This document shows positions 27,762 to 38,812 of a stretch of 64,000 bases of DNA, one piece after another (positions within the stretch are counted from its first letter, which is position 1; each line of letters starts with the position of its first letter). The stretch is from Endotrypanum monterogeii (taxonomy: Eukaryota; Euglenozoa; Kinetoplastea; Trypanosomatida; Trypanosomatidae). Under the pieces are notes generated by a model, which did not search any database, was not told the DNA's origin, and saw only the letters and a list, made by a program, of their open reading frames with translations. The translations under genes were made by a program, and so were the position numbers. The stretch is taken from positions 1 to 64,000 of the forward strand of contig CM007332.1 of the NCBI GenBank assembly GCA_000333855.2. Reading direction: 5' to 3'.

Positions 27762-30700
27762 ATGTCTTCTTTCTCTAGATCAGCTCTCGAGATGCTCCAG
27801 GCAGCCGAGGACTCCCTCACGCAACGGCGCTACCACGGCAGGGGCGTATCGCTAGGGGAGGGAACATGCGCCCATAAGAAAATTGCCCACACGTGGAGTA
27901 ATGACTGTGCGATGTATCCCTGCGGCAGCGGGCCTAAAGGTGACGCACTGTCAGCCGCTGCTAGCGTGGAAGAGCTTCAGCAACAACTGGGGCGTGCTAT
28001 GCGTGAGCTGATCGAGTTGCGTGCTGAGCTGGCTTCTGAGCGCGATCGACGGCACGAAACCCTGATAGCCATGGGACGACAGTGGAAGGAAGATGTGCTG
28101 GTCGAGGTTCACCGACGGGAGGCGGCTCTCCAATCGGATTTCTCCTCCATAGAAGAAAAGATGGCTGCACAATGGAAAGAGAGCAACGAGGGTCGTCTTA
28201 TTATCCGCCGGCAGCTGGAGGAGGTAATGCGTGCCAGCAGGGTTCGTGATACAGACAGATTCCAGCTGCGAGAGGAGCTGCAGGAAATGACTCATCAGAT
28301 GGAAGAGCGTGTGGACGCGGCCCTGGTGCAAAGCAGCGCCGCCCGCGCCGATTGCAGTCGCCAGCTCGAGCAAGAGCGAGCCACTCTTTCGCAGAGGCTG
28401 GATGCTGAGCTTCTGCGGCTGGTAGAGATGCGGCGTGACGATCAGCGTGCGCTGCAGCAGGCCAAGGAACTGATGCGTAATGAGAGTCTGAGAATGAAGG
28501 AGGAGATGAGAAAGGCAGTCCAAGAGGTGTGGGAGGGCTCAGCAACCGCTCTTCTGAAGACGGTCACCGAACCCGTTGAGCAACTCCGTGCGGAGCTTCG
28601 GCAAACCAAAGCAAACACGCAGGCAATGGAGGAGAGGGTGGCGGATTGTCTGCGGACGTGCCAGACAGAGTGCCGAGTGGTAACTCAGGCCACGAAGGAG
28701 CAACTACATGCGCTGGAGTCAAAGGAGGCTGTTTCGGCCTCATCTATCGATCGAGCAGAGCGCAAGGCGGATACCGCCTACGAGACTGCACTTCGCATGG
28801 AGACCGCGATTGCGGCCGCGAAGGAGGCAACAGAGCGTGCACTAACACAAGTGGCCGGTGCTGTGGAGCGGACACAAAGGATAGAGCACACTTTCACAGA
28901 TCGCGACAGCCGCCTCGTTGCTGTGGAATCACAGTTGCATGCTATCGCCACGGCCGAGGGACTGAAGGCGGAGGTGGAGGCTTGCAAACGGCAGGCGGCT
29001 CGCTTAGAGAGCCGCCTGGAGGCCTCGGGGGCGATGTGTGCGCGAGTTGATCAGCTCGCTGACCGCACCGCACAACAGGTGACGGTGTTTGCTGATCGAA
29101 TTGGCAGCTGCGAGGGCGCGATGCAGAGAGGCGTGGATGCTGTGCAGAGGGTGCAAGAGGGGTTTACAGCCTACGAAGCGGAAAGTCAGCAGGTTCGCAA
29201 CCGCTTCGAAACCATGGAGACAGTGCATCAGCGACACACACACCTTATTACACAACTAGAACAGCGTGTTACTGGGCAGGAAGGCCGTTTGGAGCTGTGG
29301 CGGCAGCAGCAGGAACATCACGTGAGAGACCATATAGTGGTGCAGCGCGAGCTGACAGACCGCATAGAGGTGGCTCACACTGTGGCATCCCGAGCGGAAC
29401 AGGTCAGCAGTGATGTGCGTGGGGAGGTGAACCGACTGGGGCATCGCCTCGACGGCATTGACAACAGCCTTTCTTCCACTTCTGCCGAGATAAATGCGCT
29501 CCGCGGCGCCGTCGAGGATCAGCGCGTTCAGCTTGTCGAGCTACAGCGGTATCAGAAACAAGTGACAGCGGATGTACGGTTGCTGTCATCTCGTGTGAAT
29601 GAGCAGACGACCACATCCAAGGGATTTGAGCGGCACTCAGTGGAGCGGGTGGAGGCTCATGTGCAGCACCTGGCAAAAAGCGTGGCGCAGTGTGAAGAGC
29701 GTCTTAGTGAAATGGATAGCCGCGTGCAGGACTATTTAGGAAACGCCGCGCGGCAAAATGCCAGCGAGATACAGAAACGCTTGCACGCCGTCGTGAATGA
29801 GAACATTGGGCAGGTGACGGAGCGAGTGGCAGCAGTGGAGGGGACTGCAGAGCAGCTACAGCGGCGCTTTGCTGACATACCGCAGCAGCTCGCCGCAATG
29901 CAGCAGTCATGGGTGAAGCTCCAACGCCATGTTGACTCTCTTGGGGCGAACTTGCAGGCCCTGCGGGGGCAGACAGACGTGCTTGCAGTTAATGTAGATA
30001 CACAGGGTGGCGATCGGCAGCGACTGTGCACGATGCAGCAGGAGCTTATGCGACTCACCGCAATGCAGGGGCGCGCGCAGCAAGATGTGATCCTACTTCA
30101 GGAGGCGATACGCGGACTGCAGGTCCAGGTCATGGTGACTGCAGTGAAGGATCGTTCGTTCAGTGGATTGGCTGTGTCACCAGCTCATACGGCAACGACG
30201 GAGATGGCTGCAGCGACAGAGGCGAACTCGTCGTCACCATCTATACACCAACCTTCTGGCGCTGGCCTGCGTGCATCGCCAGGGCTGTTGGTGGCTGGCA
30301 CGCTACCCGAGCAGCAGCAGCCACGCTTACCTGCAGCTGCAGCGCCTCCACTGACCGAAAAGTATCCCGTCGTTCCGCCGGGGATGACCAGTAGCCAACG
30401 AGCCTCTTCAGGAAGTAGTGACAGAAAGAGCAAAGAAAGCAGTGGAGAGCGGCCAGCGCTGCACCTCAGCGGTGTATCGTCGGTGAGGCCACCAGATGAG
30501 CAGGAGGGGCGCCTGAACTCTCTTGCCGAGCACACCGAGCGTAGTAACGTTTCTTCAGGTGGCGACGACGTTGTCGAGAACTTCGCGGCGAGGCCGCTGG
30601 AGGTAGATAACCCGCCACGTACCTCATCTGAGACCCGCGGCTGGGAGTCGGCACCACAGTTTCCCACAGCTGCGCCAAATAGGAAGCAGCACCTCTCTGC

Positions 30701-31874
30701 GCTCGCGATCACACCCGGGAATGCTACAGCAACTGTGAATGTGAGTCAGCGAACTGCGATTCGTGAGTTCACGGCCATCGCGTCAACGTCCTCGCTTACG
30801 GATGACGAATCGAGCGAGGATGGTGAGACGAGGAGGCGAGGGCGCGTGTTGCCTGAGGTGTGTGCGAGTTTTCCCGATGAGGTCGCTGAGGATATTTCTG
30901 CTGACTCGACGGATACCGTCACCTTGACGAGCGAGGTGCCAGGAAGCCAAAGCAGTCAACTTCACAGTCGCCCGCCAACCTCTCCTGATCCAGCACCAGT
31001 GGTAGCGCTGGCAGGTGCGTGGGGTCACAGCTCTCACGGGTCAACCGTGGAAAAGATACCGGCAGCACGCCAAGAAACACGGGGCAATGTATCGCCGCCA
31101 CGCGTCAAGCGATTTCCGATTGCTGGCGAATATGATCAGGAGAGCGGCCCTCAAATGGGTGAAACGAAGGACAACTACAACGAACGCGTACAGGTGATGC
31201 TGCGCCGCGACTCTGACACTGCAGAGGTTGGGCGGACCGCGACGGCAGAGAAGGTGTGCGCCGATGTGACGGAACTGGAGCCCTCCCACACGAGTCAGCT
31301 GGCAGCGACTTCTGCCTCTTTGCCTCATACGCGTATCTCAAACTGGAATGACTGGGACTCCAATAGGGAGGACAGCCATACTGAGGGGGAGCGGGAGACT
31401 CCGGAGGAGGGGGTTACCTTGGAGCCTCAATCCTCCGAGGCCCCCGCCGCACAATTCGAAGTGAATGGTTCCAATGAGAGCAGCACAGGTGACGCGGTCA
31501 TGCAGTTGAACGATCTCGAGTCCAGCAGCACACCAGTGTCTCGTAGACTTAGCTCCGACTCGCCCGCTACGGGGCTTGCCTCGACGTTGGCGCACCACCA
31601 GTCAAATGTGGAGCATGATTTGGCTGCTACGCCACGCCGAATATTCGTGAGTACCTCGACTGGCGATCGGGGGGTGGCAGCGCTGCAGCAAGGGGCACAA
31701 GTGCGTGATACTGTTCCCCGTCATGGAATGGGTACAACCTCATCCTCCTCGTCTTCTGCAGAGCGAGCGGAGGCGCTCGGTCTAAGAGGTGTGCATCAAA
31801 GTGTGCCGCAGCGTCTCCCCACGCAAATGCGACAGTACACCAACTTCGACGACTCCACCAGCAGCGACAACTAA
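27762..31874 (+). CDS. Large coiled-coil protein, 1370 residues
   Basis: This protein is not assigned to a family. After a 65-residue mixed head (SSFSRSALEMLQAAEDSLTQ), residues about 67-790 are nearly unbroken heptad-rich coil with many Glu, Gln, Arg and Leu and only brief interruptions, comparable to cytoskeletal or basal-body coiled-coil proteins. Residues about 800-1370 are disordered and rich in Ser, Thr, Glu, Pro and Ala, ending in NFDDSTSSDN. No motor, GTPase or membrane segment is seen. The rod plus acidic Ser-rich tail suggests a structural protein of the flagellum, cytoskeleton or nuclear periphery; this is inference. The ATG at 27762 is used because the frame upstream translates the microsatellite as His-Thr and Ile-Tyr repeats. 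Confidence 0.85.
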   Translation: MSSFSRSALEMLQAAEDSLTQRRYHGRGVSLGEGTCAHKKIAHTWSNDCAMYPCGSGPKGDALSAAASVEELQQQLGRAMRELIELRAELASERDRRHETLIAMGRQWKEDVLVEVHRREAALQSDFSSIEEKMAAQWKESNEGRLIIRRQLEEVMRASRVRDTDRFQLREELQEMTHQMEERVDAALVQSSAARADCSRQLEQERATLSQRLDAELLRLVEMRRDDQRALQQAKELMRNESLRMKEEMRKAVQEVWEGSATALLKTVTEPVEQLRAELRQTKANTQAMEERVADCLRTCQTECRVVTQATKEQLHALESKEAVSASSIDRAERKADTAYETALRMETAIAAAKEATERALTQVAGAVERTQRIEHTFTDRDSRLVAVESQLHAIATAEGLKAEVEACKRQAARLESRLEASGAMCARVDQLADRTAQQVTVFADRIGSCEGAMQRGVDAVQRVQEGFTAYEAESQQVRNRFETMETVHQRHTHLITQLEQRVTGQEGRLELWRQQQEHHVRDHIVVQRELTDRIEVAHTVASRAEQVSSDVRGEVNRLGHRLDGIDNSLSSTSAEINALRGAVEDQRVQLVELQRYQKQVTADVRLLSSRVNEQTTTSKGFERHSVERVEAHVQHLAKSVAQCEERLSEMDSRVQDYLGNAARQNASEIQKRLHAVVNENIGQVTERVAAVEGTAEQLQRRFADIPQQLAAMQQSWVKLQRHVDSLGANLQALRGQTDVLAVNVDTQGGDRQRLCTMQQELMRLTAMQGRAQQDVILLQEAIRGLQVQVMVTAVKDRSFSGLAVSPAHTATTEMAAATEANSSSPSIHQPSGAGLRASPGLLVAGTLPEQQQPRLPAAAAPPLTEKYPVVPPGMTSSQRASSGSSDRKSKESSGERPALHLSGVSSVRPPDEQEGRLNSLAEHTERSNVSSGGDDVVENFAARPLEVDNPPRTSSETRGWESAPQFPTAAPNRKQHLSALAITPGNATATVNVSQRTAIREFTAIASTSSLTDDESSEDGETRRRGRVLPEVCASFPDEVAEDISADSTDTVTLTSEVPGSQSSQLHSRPPTSPDPAPVVALAGAWGHSSHGSTVEKIPAARQETRGNVSPPRVKRFPIAGEYDQESGPQMGETKDNYNERVQVMLRRDSDTAEVGRTATAEKVCADVTELEPSHTSQLAATSASLPHTRISNWNDWDSNREDSHTEGERETPEEGVTLEPQSSEAPAAQFEVNGSNESSTGDAVMQLNDLESSSTPVSRRLSSDSPATGLASTLAHHQSNVEHDLAATPRRIFVSTSTGDRGVAALQQGAQVRDTVPRHGMGTTSSSSSSAERAEALGLRGVHQSVPQRLPTQMRQYTNFDDSTSSDN

Positions 31875-32804
31875 TAAAGGAGTCGAACAAGCGCGGAGGG
31901 GTGAGTGACCATCATCATTTTTTTTTGCTTGTCTGGTTCCTCCCTACGGTGCGAGCATGTCAGTAACTCTTTCTTTTCTTCCCCTTTTCTGCGGTGTGGC
32001 CCACACTCTACCTCTTACATCCTCTGCCTCTCTCTATATATTTATGTCTGTGTGTGTGGATGTCTTCATTTTTTTTTCAGTGCCCGCGTGTGCAAGTGCA
32101 CTTCCGCTGTATCTTGCCACCGGTGGAGACCCTCCGACGGTTTTTTTTCTTCTAGAGTTTCCTGAATGTTTCGGAAAGACTTCGCTGCTTTTTTTTAAAA
32201 ATATCTCTACTTCTTCATCTCTTTCCTATGTGGTGTGCCATTGCAATACCCGCGTGCTGTTTTGGGCAGGTTGGGGTGTTGGTGTATTGTGTCCGCGTGA
32301 GGCCTTGTGTTTCTGAGTAGCTCTGCTTGCTGCTCCTCTCAGTCGTGCTCGTCCATGCGTGCTTTTCAGAACACCGGCGACTGGGTGGGGAGGGAGAGGC
32401 GTTTGCTCACGTAAAGGCAGCGCACAGGTTCATGGAAAAGTAACTGTGTAGCGTAAGGCTGCTATGGGGTTGGAGAAAGCTCCAACCTTGTCTGGGAGGA
32501 CAAGTGATGTGGTGCATGCATGAGCGTTTGTGTCGTCTGTGTAGATGCACTACGGTAGCTGATTAGCTCACGATCACCCTTCACTTCTGCTACTTTTTTT
32601 TTTTTTGTAAGCTGAGGAGAGGGCACTTGGGGACGGTGGTGGAATCATCGAAGAATCGCTGGGGATCTTCTGCCGAGGTGTTAGCTTATTCTTCCCCTTG
32701 TTTGTTGAGTGCTTTTTTTTTCCGGTGCCTTTTATTTCTCAAAACGGGGTGACGAACCTCTTTTTTTGATCCGAAGGCGTATCCTCAGATTTTAAAGTTT
32801 CTAG

Positions 32805-33056
32805 AGTGACAAGAAATCCACCCCTGCCCTTGCTGTCAGCGCAACAAGCGCATTACGGGGTGAGGGGGTTGTTTTGTGTCTGGCCGGGGAATCCGACAGC
32901 GATGAGCTGCCAGAGAAACGCGTTCAATCCGGTCATCGACGGAGTTTGACGGCTGCGACCTCTAACGTGGAATACACTTACTTCACCCATGCCCACCAGG
33001 CCACCGTGTCACAACAGGGCGCACTGATCGCACAGCTCACTTTCGGACGAGCCTGA
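32805..33056 (+). pseudogene. Possible gene remnant: open frame without a start codon
   Basis: From 32805 to the stop at 33054-33056 there are 83 sense codons in one frame with balanced, protein-like composition, including ESDSDELPEKRVQSGHRRS and, near the end, an SQQGALIAQLTFGRA tail. There is no ATG in the frame and a TAG bounds it upstream. A pyrimidine tract lies about 80-100 bases before it. It could be the C-terminal relic of a decayed gene, a coding region hit by a frameshift error, or chance. Confidence 0.2.
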
Positions 33057-33239
33057 AAAAACCTGAGGGGGATACTATGGGAGCGCCGGTGTAGCGAGGG
33101 AACACTATAGAGAAGAGTGTTGCATGTCTGGTGTGGGTGGGCGGTGGGCTAGGTGTTGTTCTGAGAAGACTGTGATGGCGTTGCTTCAGTGACTGGACTC
33201 CTCTGTTTTTCCTCTTCCCCAGTGGGTATATACATATAT

Positions 33240-33246
33240 ATAAATA

Positions 33247-33286
<40 letters not shown>
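33240..33286. repeat. (AT)n microsatellite
   Basis: About 20 AT units, preceded by TAAA units. Confidence 0.9.
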
Positions 33287-33289
<3 letters not shown>

Positions 33290-33548
33290 GATATATATAA
33301 AAGATATGTGGTCAATGTATTTGAGGCCAACCCACATCCCCGAGAGGACAAGGTGTACCCACTCAAGGTATGTCGCACAGCGAAAGCGAGCGCGTGTAAT
33401 TGTTTACGTGCACAGCGGTGCTTCCTTTTTTCCCCTTTTACAGAAAAGGCCGCGTCGAGGCAAATTGTCACAACATGTTCATATGTGCATTGCTCCGCGA
33501 AGCGTTCTTGGCGTCAATAAGTATGCACCGCGGATTCCTGGAATTAAA

Positions 33549-33581
33549 CGCACACACACACACACATAATATATATATATA

Positions 33582-33614
<33 letters not shown>

Positions 33615-33620
33615 GTATAT
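33549..33620. repeat. Compound (CA)n, (AT)n and (TATATG)n tract
   Basis: CA units, AT units and TATATG hexamers follow one another. Confidence 0.88.
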
Positions 33621-34282
33621 TTATGATTATGGGAGATGATTATTTATTTCCTGCTACCTGAATCGCAAGCGACCCGCATATTGCAGTCGTGTTGTATTGC
33701 CTCGAGGCTCTCCGAGCGTTATGCAGGAAGTCGTCTGATCATTGATTTGATGTACCTCGAGTTTCACCGCTCGTACTGGCATGACGCGCGACTTACGTTT
33801 ACTTTTTTTTCCCTCTCAAATGCATTTCCACAACTCACCGACCCGCTTTTCGCTGCCTCCCTTTTTTTTTTTCGTTTTCTATGGTGGGTTCATCATTGCC
33901 TGTGTGTCTTCTCGTTCCTCATTGGTGCTCCAGCGACTCCTTCCTCTAATCCTCTTCCTCAGATACGGTGTCCAACGACCCGAGGGGTGGTGCCACCTCT
34001 ACGCTTCTTTCCCCACACGCACCAGCTGAGAGCGAGTTGTAACAGCAGTCGTTAAAAAAAATTCTCCACAGCTCTCCTTGGGCAAGTGTATTGTGGACAC
34101 GCGGAAGGACGCTGTTTCGTCTCTCCAATCCCCCCCCCCTCAAAAAAAAAAAATAATAAGAGAGGATCTGCGCGTCACTTGGTGAAGCCGCGTATCGTGT
34201 CACCATCTGGAAGACACAGCAACAAGGGAAAGCTAAGTCTGAGGGGTGCCCCCGACGTTGCTCTTTCTCTGTCCTTTTTCGC

Positions 34283-34330
<48 letters not shown>

Positions 34331-34453
34331 ACTACCTACGTCCGACGCGTTGACGTAACGTCCGACCTACACTACNNNNNNNNNNNNNNNNNNNNGTACG
34401 GGTCGGTACCCGGACCGGTTCCGTACGTCTTCTTCTTCTTCGTTTCGTTCGTA

Positions 34454-34492
<39 letters not shown>
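34283..34492. other. Assembly gap inside an (AT)n array, with anomalous flanks
   Basis: Twenty N (34376-34395) are flanked by about 50-60 bases of odd sequence built almost entirely of TAC, ACG, CGT and TTC words. Outside these lie (AT)n arrays at 34283-34325 and 34454-34492. The flanks look unlike any other part of the window and probably are consensus artefacts where reads failed in the repeat. Confidence 0.9.
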
Positions 34493-34494
<2 letters not shown>

Positions 34495-35581
34495 TATACT
34501 CTACCGCCCAGTGTGCTTCCCACAGCTACACATTCCTGACCTGTGGTCATTCTCTCTCCTTCCTGAGAGAGGGGGGGGAAAGGGGGTGGGGGTGTTGAGG
34601 AGTTCCTTTAGCGACTCTGCTTGACTTTTTATCGTTTTGATCACTGGGGTGTGGATGGACACTCGACGTGCTGATCTGCAGCAATAGTTGAGATTTTCGA
34701 GTGCTTTGTACTACACAGGCTCGCTCGCTTTAAGGTGCAAGTGTCTTTTCTGCAGGTTGGGGGACGTAGGCTTGCCCTCAGGGATCTGAACCTGTCCCAT
34801 TTCGGTAGTGCTTCACTTGGCTACGGTGAAGCTGGTCACTGTGGCGCTGTGGAAGCGCCACGGCTATGTTAGCTTGTTGGACCCTGGAACTGAGATTCTT
34901 TTGTTACCGGCGGATCGTTGCAGTGCCTGTGGCTTCACCACATCGCATTGGCGGCTGCACATTCTCTGCGCCCCCCCCCCCTCTCTCGGCATCCTGGCCT
35001 TCGGTAGCTGAAGATAAGACGTATGGTCCCCCTTGTTCTGTCACAGCACCGTTTTAAATCTTCTAGGTTGGAGATCCGTCACACATCCGTGCCTCAGTGC
35101 TCGAAAGTGTTCTCAGCACGGGTTCCTCTCTGAAGAGGAGATCACACAGTCGTTTCACTTCTTCCGCCCCGGCTGACTCATTGGGTTGCTCTCTTTTTTT
35201 TTTTTTCTGCACGTGTAGTTCACAGAGGGCGCAACCGCGGGCATAACGAGTACAACGTTCGTGCGAGCTCGTCTATGTTCCCTTGTCTCGTCGAGGGTGT
35301 GTGTCTTCTATTACTGTTGTTGAAGCTCTTCCAGTAGGAGAGGAGTGCTAGTACCCTTGCGGGGCAGTGGCGTTTTTTTTTAATTTTTTTTTTGCTGTTT
35401 ATCGCCCCTTTGGACTCTCCCCCGGTGTCCATACAGTGGCCGTGTAGCAGCGCTTTTCTTCCCAACGGAAGGGAACCGCATCCAGCAGAGGTTTTTGTTT
35501 CGTCGAAGCTGACTTCTGTGCTCTTCAGCATCGTGATTGTCGCGAGGGATATTCTGTCTGGGTAAAGACTGGAGAGGCGAC

Positions 35582-37333
35582 ATGGGGGAACAACTCGGAT
35601 CGCGCTTCACTGCCATTGAGCAGATCGGAAGCGGCAATTACGGATCTCTTTTCCGCGTTATCGATGGTGAGGCGGCAACACTGACGGATCGAATCAAAGC
35701 CACAAAAAAGCTGAAGGATCCAGTTAACCACCCGCACGTCTTGCGTGAGGCGAGCGTGCAGCGCCGTGCGCAGGAGTGGTCACCCCACATTGTCAAGCTG
35801 TTCCACGTGGTGCCCCGCGATCGCATGAGGGCAGCGCTGGTACTCGAATATGCGCCGCTCGACTTGCGCACTTTTCTGAGCTCTTTTTACTGCAACCAGA
35901 CAACTTCATCTCTACCGATGTCGCACGCCAAGGGCGGGGCAGGTGCGGTGGAGTCCGCATCCGCACCCCCGACCCACCTGCCGCTAATATACATTCGGCG
36001 AATCGTTCGCGGCCTCGTTGAGGCGCTGCACTGTTTGCACGCCCGTGGCATTGTCCATCGCGATGTGAAACCCGAGAATATTCTTGTAGAGCCGCTCGGG
36101 CTGGCCCGCCCACTGCGCTCTATTTGCCCACCTCTGGGCTTCTCTCAGCCAACGGGCGAGGTGAACGGCTGCTGGGTGCACGCTCCCCATCTCCCCCACT
36201 CACGAGAAGCGGAGCGCTTCGGTCAAGCAAGACACCCACCGAGTGCGCTGGAGCCGTGCCAGTACTTCTGCAACAAATCGATTCAGTTGCATCATGAACT
36301 TACTGGGGACGAGTTAGTATCTGCCATTCATCGCCTTCACTGCGAAGCGTGTCGGCACCGTCCGCCTGAACTGACTGAAGAGAAGGAGGATCCGTCTTGC
36401 CATCAGCGAGGGGGCTGTGAGAATGAGTCGAGCAATCCTTGCTTACAGGAGTGCCCAGCGGGCAACGTTGATGGAGAGGGGCCAGTGGGAGTGGTCGCCA
36501 ACGAGGAGGATCGATGTTCTGTGTCGATGCGATTGCCGCTCTCACCCGATGTGAAGTTGTGTGATTTTGGCTCAGTTCGGCATATCGGCACGCTACGCCT
36601 GCGGGATGAAGAGGAGCAGCGGAGAGAACTCACACCGGGCCCGACGACCCCGGTATATTGTGCACCGGAGATGATGCTGCTCCAGCGGTATGGCACCTCC
36701 GTGGATATGTGGGCTGTCGGCGCGATCCTCTTTGAAATGCTCACAGGCGAATTTTTCCTCGGTCACGGCATACTACGGTCTTTTGGTGGTGATGTTGTTG
36801 TGCAAGATGATTACTGCGTGATACATCGCCTGAATGGCATGTTTCGCCACCTCGGTACACCGTCCGATGATGAGTGGAAGTGCATCGCACATCCCCTATA
36901 CTATCCCAAAGCGGTGCTGGCCCAGCTGCCACAGGTGCGCGGGGCATCTCTTTTTCGCTGCATCCTTCACTCCGCTCCTTCTGTAAGGCCCCCCCTGCTT
37001 CCTTCCAGAGGCGACGAGAGGAAGTGGAACTCCGAGACTGTGGAGGATCAGACGGGCTGCAACAGCAAACAGATTCCGTTTGTGTATGCACCCAAGCAAC
37101 CGGCAGGTGTAAACACAGGGAGATACGCGCATGATGCGGCGACACCGGCTGAGCGCAGTGACGAAGCAGCTGTGGGACGGCCGCTGAGTGTTTCAGATTT
37201 TTTGTTTCTTCATATCGGCAAAAGCGGAGTTGATTTTTTGCGCTCGCTGCTACGTTACGATCCCTCTGAGCGTATGACTTCGGCAGAGGCGCTGCGCCAC
37301 CCTTTCTTGAGCGTTGACATACTGGATAAGTAG
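35582..37333 (+). CDS. CMGC-like protein kinase with a 150-residue insert in the catalytic loop region
   Basis: This is a 583-residue protein kinase. Landmarks are the glycine loop GSGNYG (16-21), the ATP lysine in ATKKL (Lys42), a Glu in helix C (LREAS), VHRDVKPEN (158-166), the metal-binding DFG (328-330), APE (361-363) and DMWAVGAILFEMLTG. Toward the end, LLRYDPSERMTSAEALRHPFL has the CDK/MAPK closing pattern, which points to CMGC. All catalytic residues are present, so it should be active. The oddity is the 161-residue gap between the catalytic-loop Asn and DFG, where kinases normally have about 12-15. The insert is rich in Cys, His, Pro and Glu. A second insert of about 90 residues lies before the final helix. 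The ATG at 35582 is the first after the nearest acceptor AG. Confidence 0.88.
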   Translation: MGEQLGSRFTAIEQIGSGNYGSLFRVIDGEAATLTDRIKATKKLKDPVNHPHVLREASVQRRAQEWSPHIVKLFHVVPRDRMRAALVLEYAPLDLRTFLSSFYCNQTTSSLPMSHAKGGAGAVESASAPPTHLPLIYIRRIVRGLVEALHCLHARGIVHRDVKPENILVEPLGLARPLRSICPPLGFSQPTGEVNGCWVHAPHLPHSREAERFGQARHPPSALEPCQYFCNKSIQLHHELTGDELVSAIHRLHCEACRHRPPELTEEKEDPSCHQRGGCENESSNPCLQECPAGNVDGEGPVGVVANEEDRCSVSMRLPLSPDVKLCDFGSVRHIGTLRLRDEEEQRRELTPGPTTPVYCAPEMMLLQRYGTSVDMWAVGAILFEMLTGEFFLGHGILRSFGGDVVVQDDYCVIHRLNGMFRHLGTPSDDEWKCIAHPLYYPKAVLAQLPQVRGASLFRCILHSAPSVRPPLLPSRGDERKWNSETVEDQTGCNSKQIPFVYAPKQPAGVNTGRYAHDAATPAERSDEAAVGRPLSVSDFLFLHIGKSGVDFLRSLLRYDPSERMTSAEALRHPFLSVDILDK

Positions 37334-38372
37334 GTGTGCAACAGAAAAAACGATGCTGCTGTTAGGGAGGGTTGTGTATCCATTGCTGGGGCCACGGAAA
37401 CGGATCTTTGACAAGGGTTGAAGAGTGCATACAGGATGATGGGAGGGAGGATTCTGGCCGGGGATGTGGAGGACATCTTTTATCCCATTTATCAGCCCCT
37501 CTTGCGCTGGACTTCTTTTGATGCAGATGTACGGATGCCGCGTCTTCAATTCCTGTGTGTGTATGCGTGCTCATGGAGGAGGGGGAGGAAGGTGTGCTGG
37601 AGCGCATTAAAAATCGGACGGTTGCAGAAGGGAACGTGTGCTTACAGTGATTTCTTCAAATGCGGTTTAGTCTTCGTCGCTTTGCTTAACAGACGCCACA
37701 AATATCATCCCCTCTTTTTTTTCTGCTCTCACCAATCACCCACCTTCTACATTTGCGAGAAAAAGAAAACCATTACTGCTGTTATAGTTACGCCTGGAGG
37801 TGACGTCAGGCGGAACGACAGTGTGTGGATCGCAGGTGGGCGCTGTCGCGGTGACATATACTTATTTGTGCGGCCAAATGGTGTCGAAGGAGGGGCCACT
37901 TCCCCTTCCCTGCTGCCATTTAGTGCTGTGTGCTGCCGCGCTTCCCCCTCATCCCCTGTGGTATACTTCTTTGATGCCCATCGAGTTCCTTCCGAATGAG
38001 TGTGTGGTGTGACACCCAGATGCCCCCCCCTCCCCTTCGCAGCAAGACAGGTAGACGGGAGGCCCCGCTTTCGCTTTTTATTTTTTGATGCGATGCGTTT
38101 TTGCCTGGCACAGCATGTCGTCATTCTTTCCACTTCGCGTTTTTTTTTTTTTCGTAGGTATGTGGTCTGTCTATGTGCGGTTATGCACTATTTTTTTGTG
38201 CATTATGTGCTCTCATGTTCAGTATTATTTGATGGAACTCTTGTGTGGCTAAAAAATACGACGTCCAAGTGTGTGCCAGTCGAATGGACGCGACTTCTCT
38301 CCGTGTGTGTCTGTCTGTCATACACAACGCCGTCTGCGAGTGAGTGTCACTTCCTTGCGTCGAGGAAGAGAG

Positions 38373-38375
<3 letters not shown>

Positions 38376-38406
<31 letters not shown>

Positions 38407-38412
38407 TGTGTG
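38376..38412. repeat. (GT)n microsatellite
   Basis: About 16 GT units with one interruption. Confidence 0.9.
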
Positions 38413-38755
38413 CGTCTTGAGCGGTTTCTATTCGTAGTGTTCCTTTCTCTCCATGAAGGGATGCTAGTTGGTAATTTGTAGACGCTTGCTCTGCTGCTGC
38501 TGCCGTCACTGTCGATGAGTGTGTATGCAGGATGGCGGTAGGTAATGGCTTCAGGGTGAATGCCCGGCGTGCCGTGCGTGTATCCATCCGAGTCTGCCCG
38601 TCCGACGCTTTCCACGTCCTCAATACCGACCATTTCTCGTAGCATACACTAGCGATGAGAGGAGGAAAGATTTTGATGGGATGGAGGGAGGGAACCGACT
38701 CAAACCCCTAAAATGGATTGCGTGAAAGCAGGCAAGAGCGGGAGGAGGGTCGTAG

Positions 38756-38758
<3 letters not shown>

Positions 38759-38792
<34 letters not shown>

Positions 38793-38812
38793 ATTATTAT
38801 TATTATTATTAT
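38759..38812. repeat. (AT)n then (TTA)n compound repeat
   Basis: About 14 AT units pass directly into about eight TTA units. Confidence 0.92.

Larger units (their letters stand above)
31875..35581 (+). other. Longest gene-poor stretch (3.7 kb), with an assembly gap
   Basis: It holds many T-runs, several (AT)n arrays, a 20-N gap and one coding-like fragment without a start (32805-33056, listed separately). No family-bearing frame is seen. Since the gap and its flanks are unreliable, a missing gene or collapsed repeat cannot be excluded. Confidence 0.6.

Noticed and set aside
34780..34800. Sequence with a tRNA-like look (GGATCTGAACCTGTCCC)
   Set aside because: No matching acceptor, D-arm or anticodon stem can be drawn around it.
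37436..37999. 187-codon ATG frame after the kinase
   Set aside because: It crosses a T-run and acceptor-like sites and shows no domain, signal or coding-like bias.
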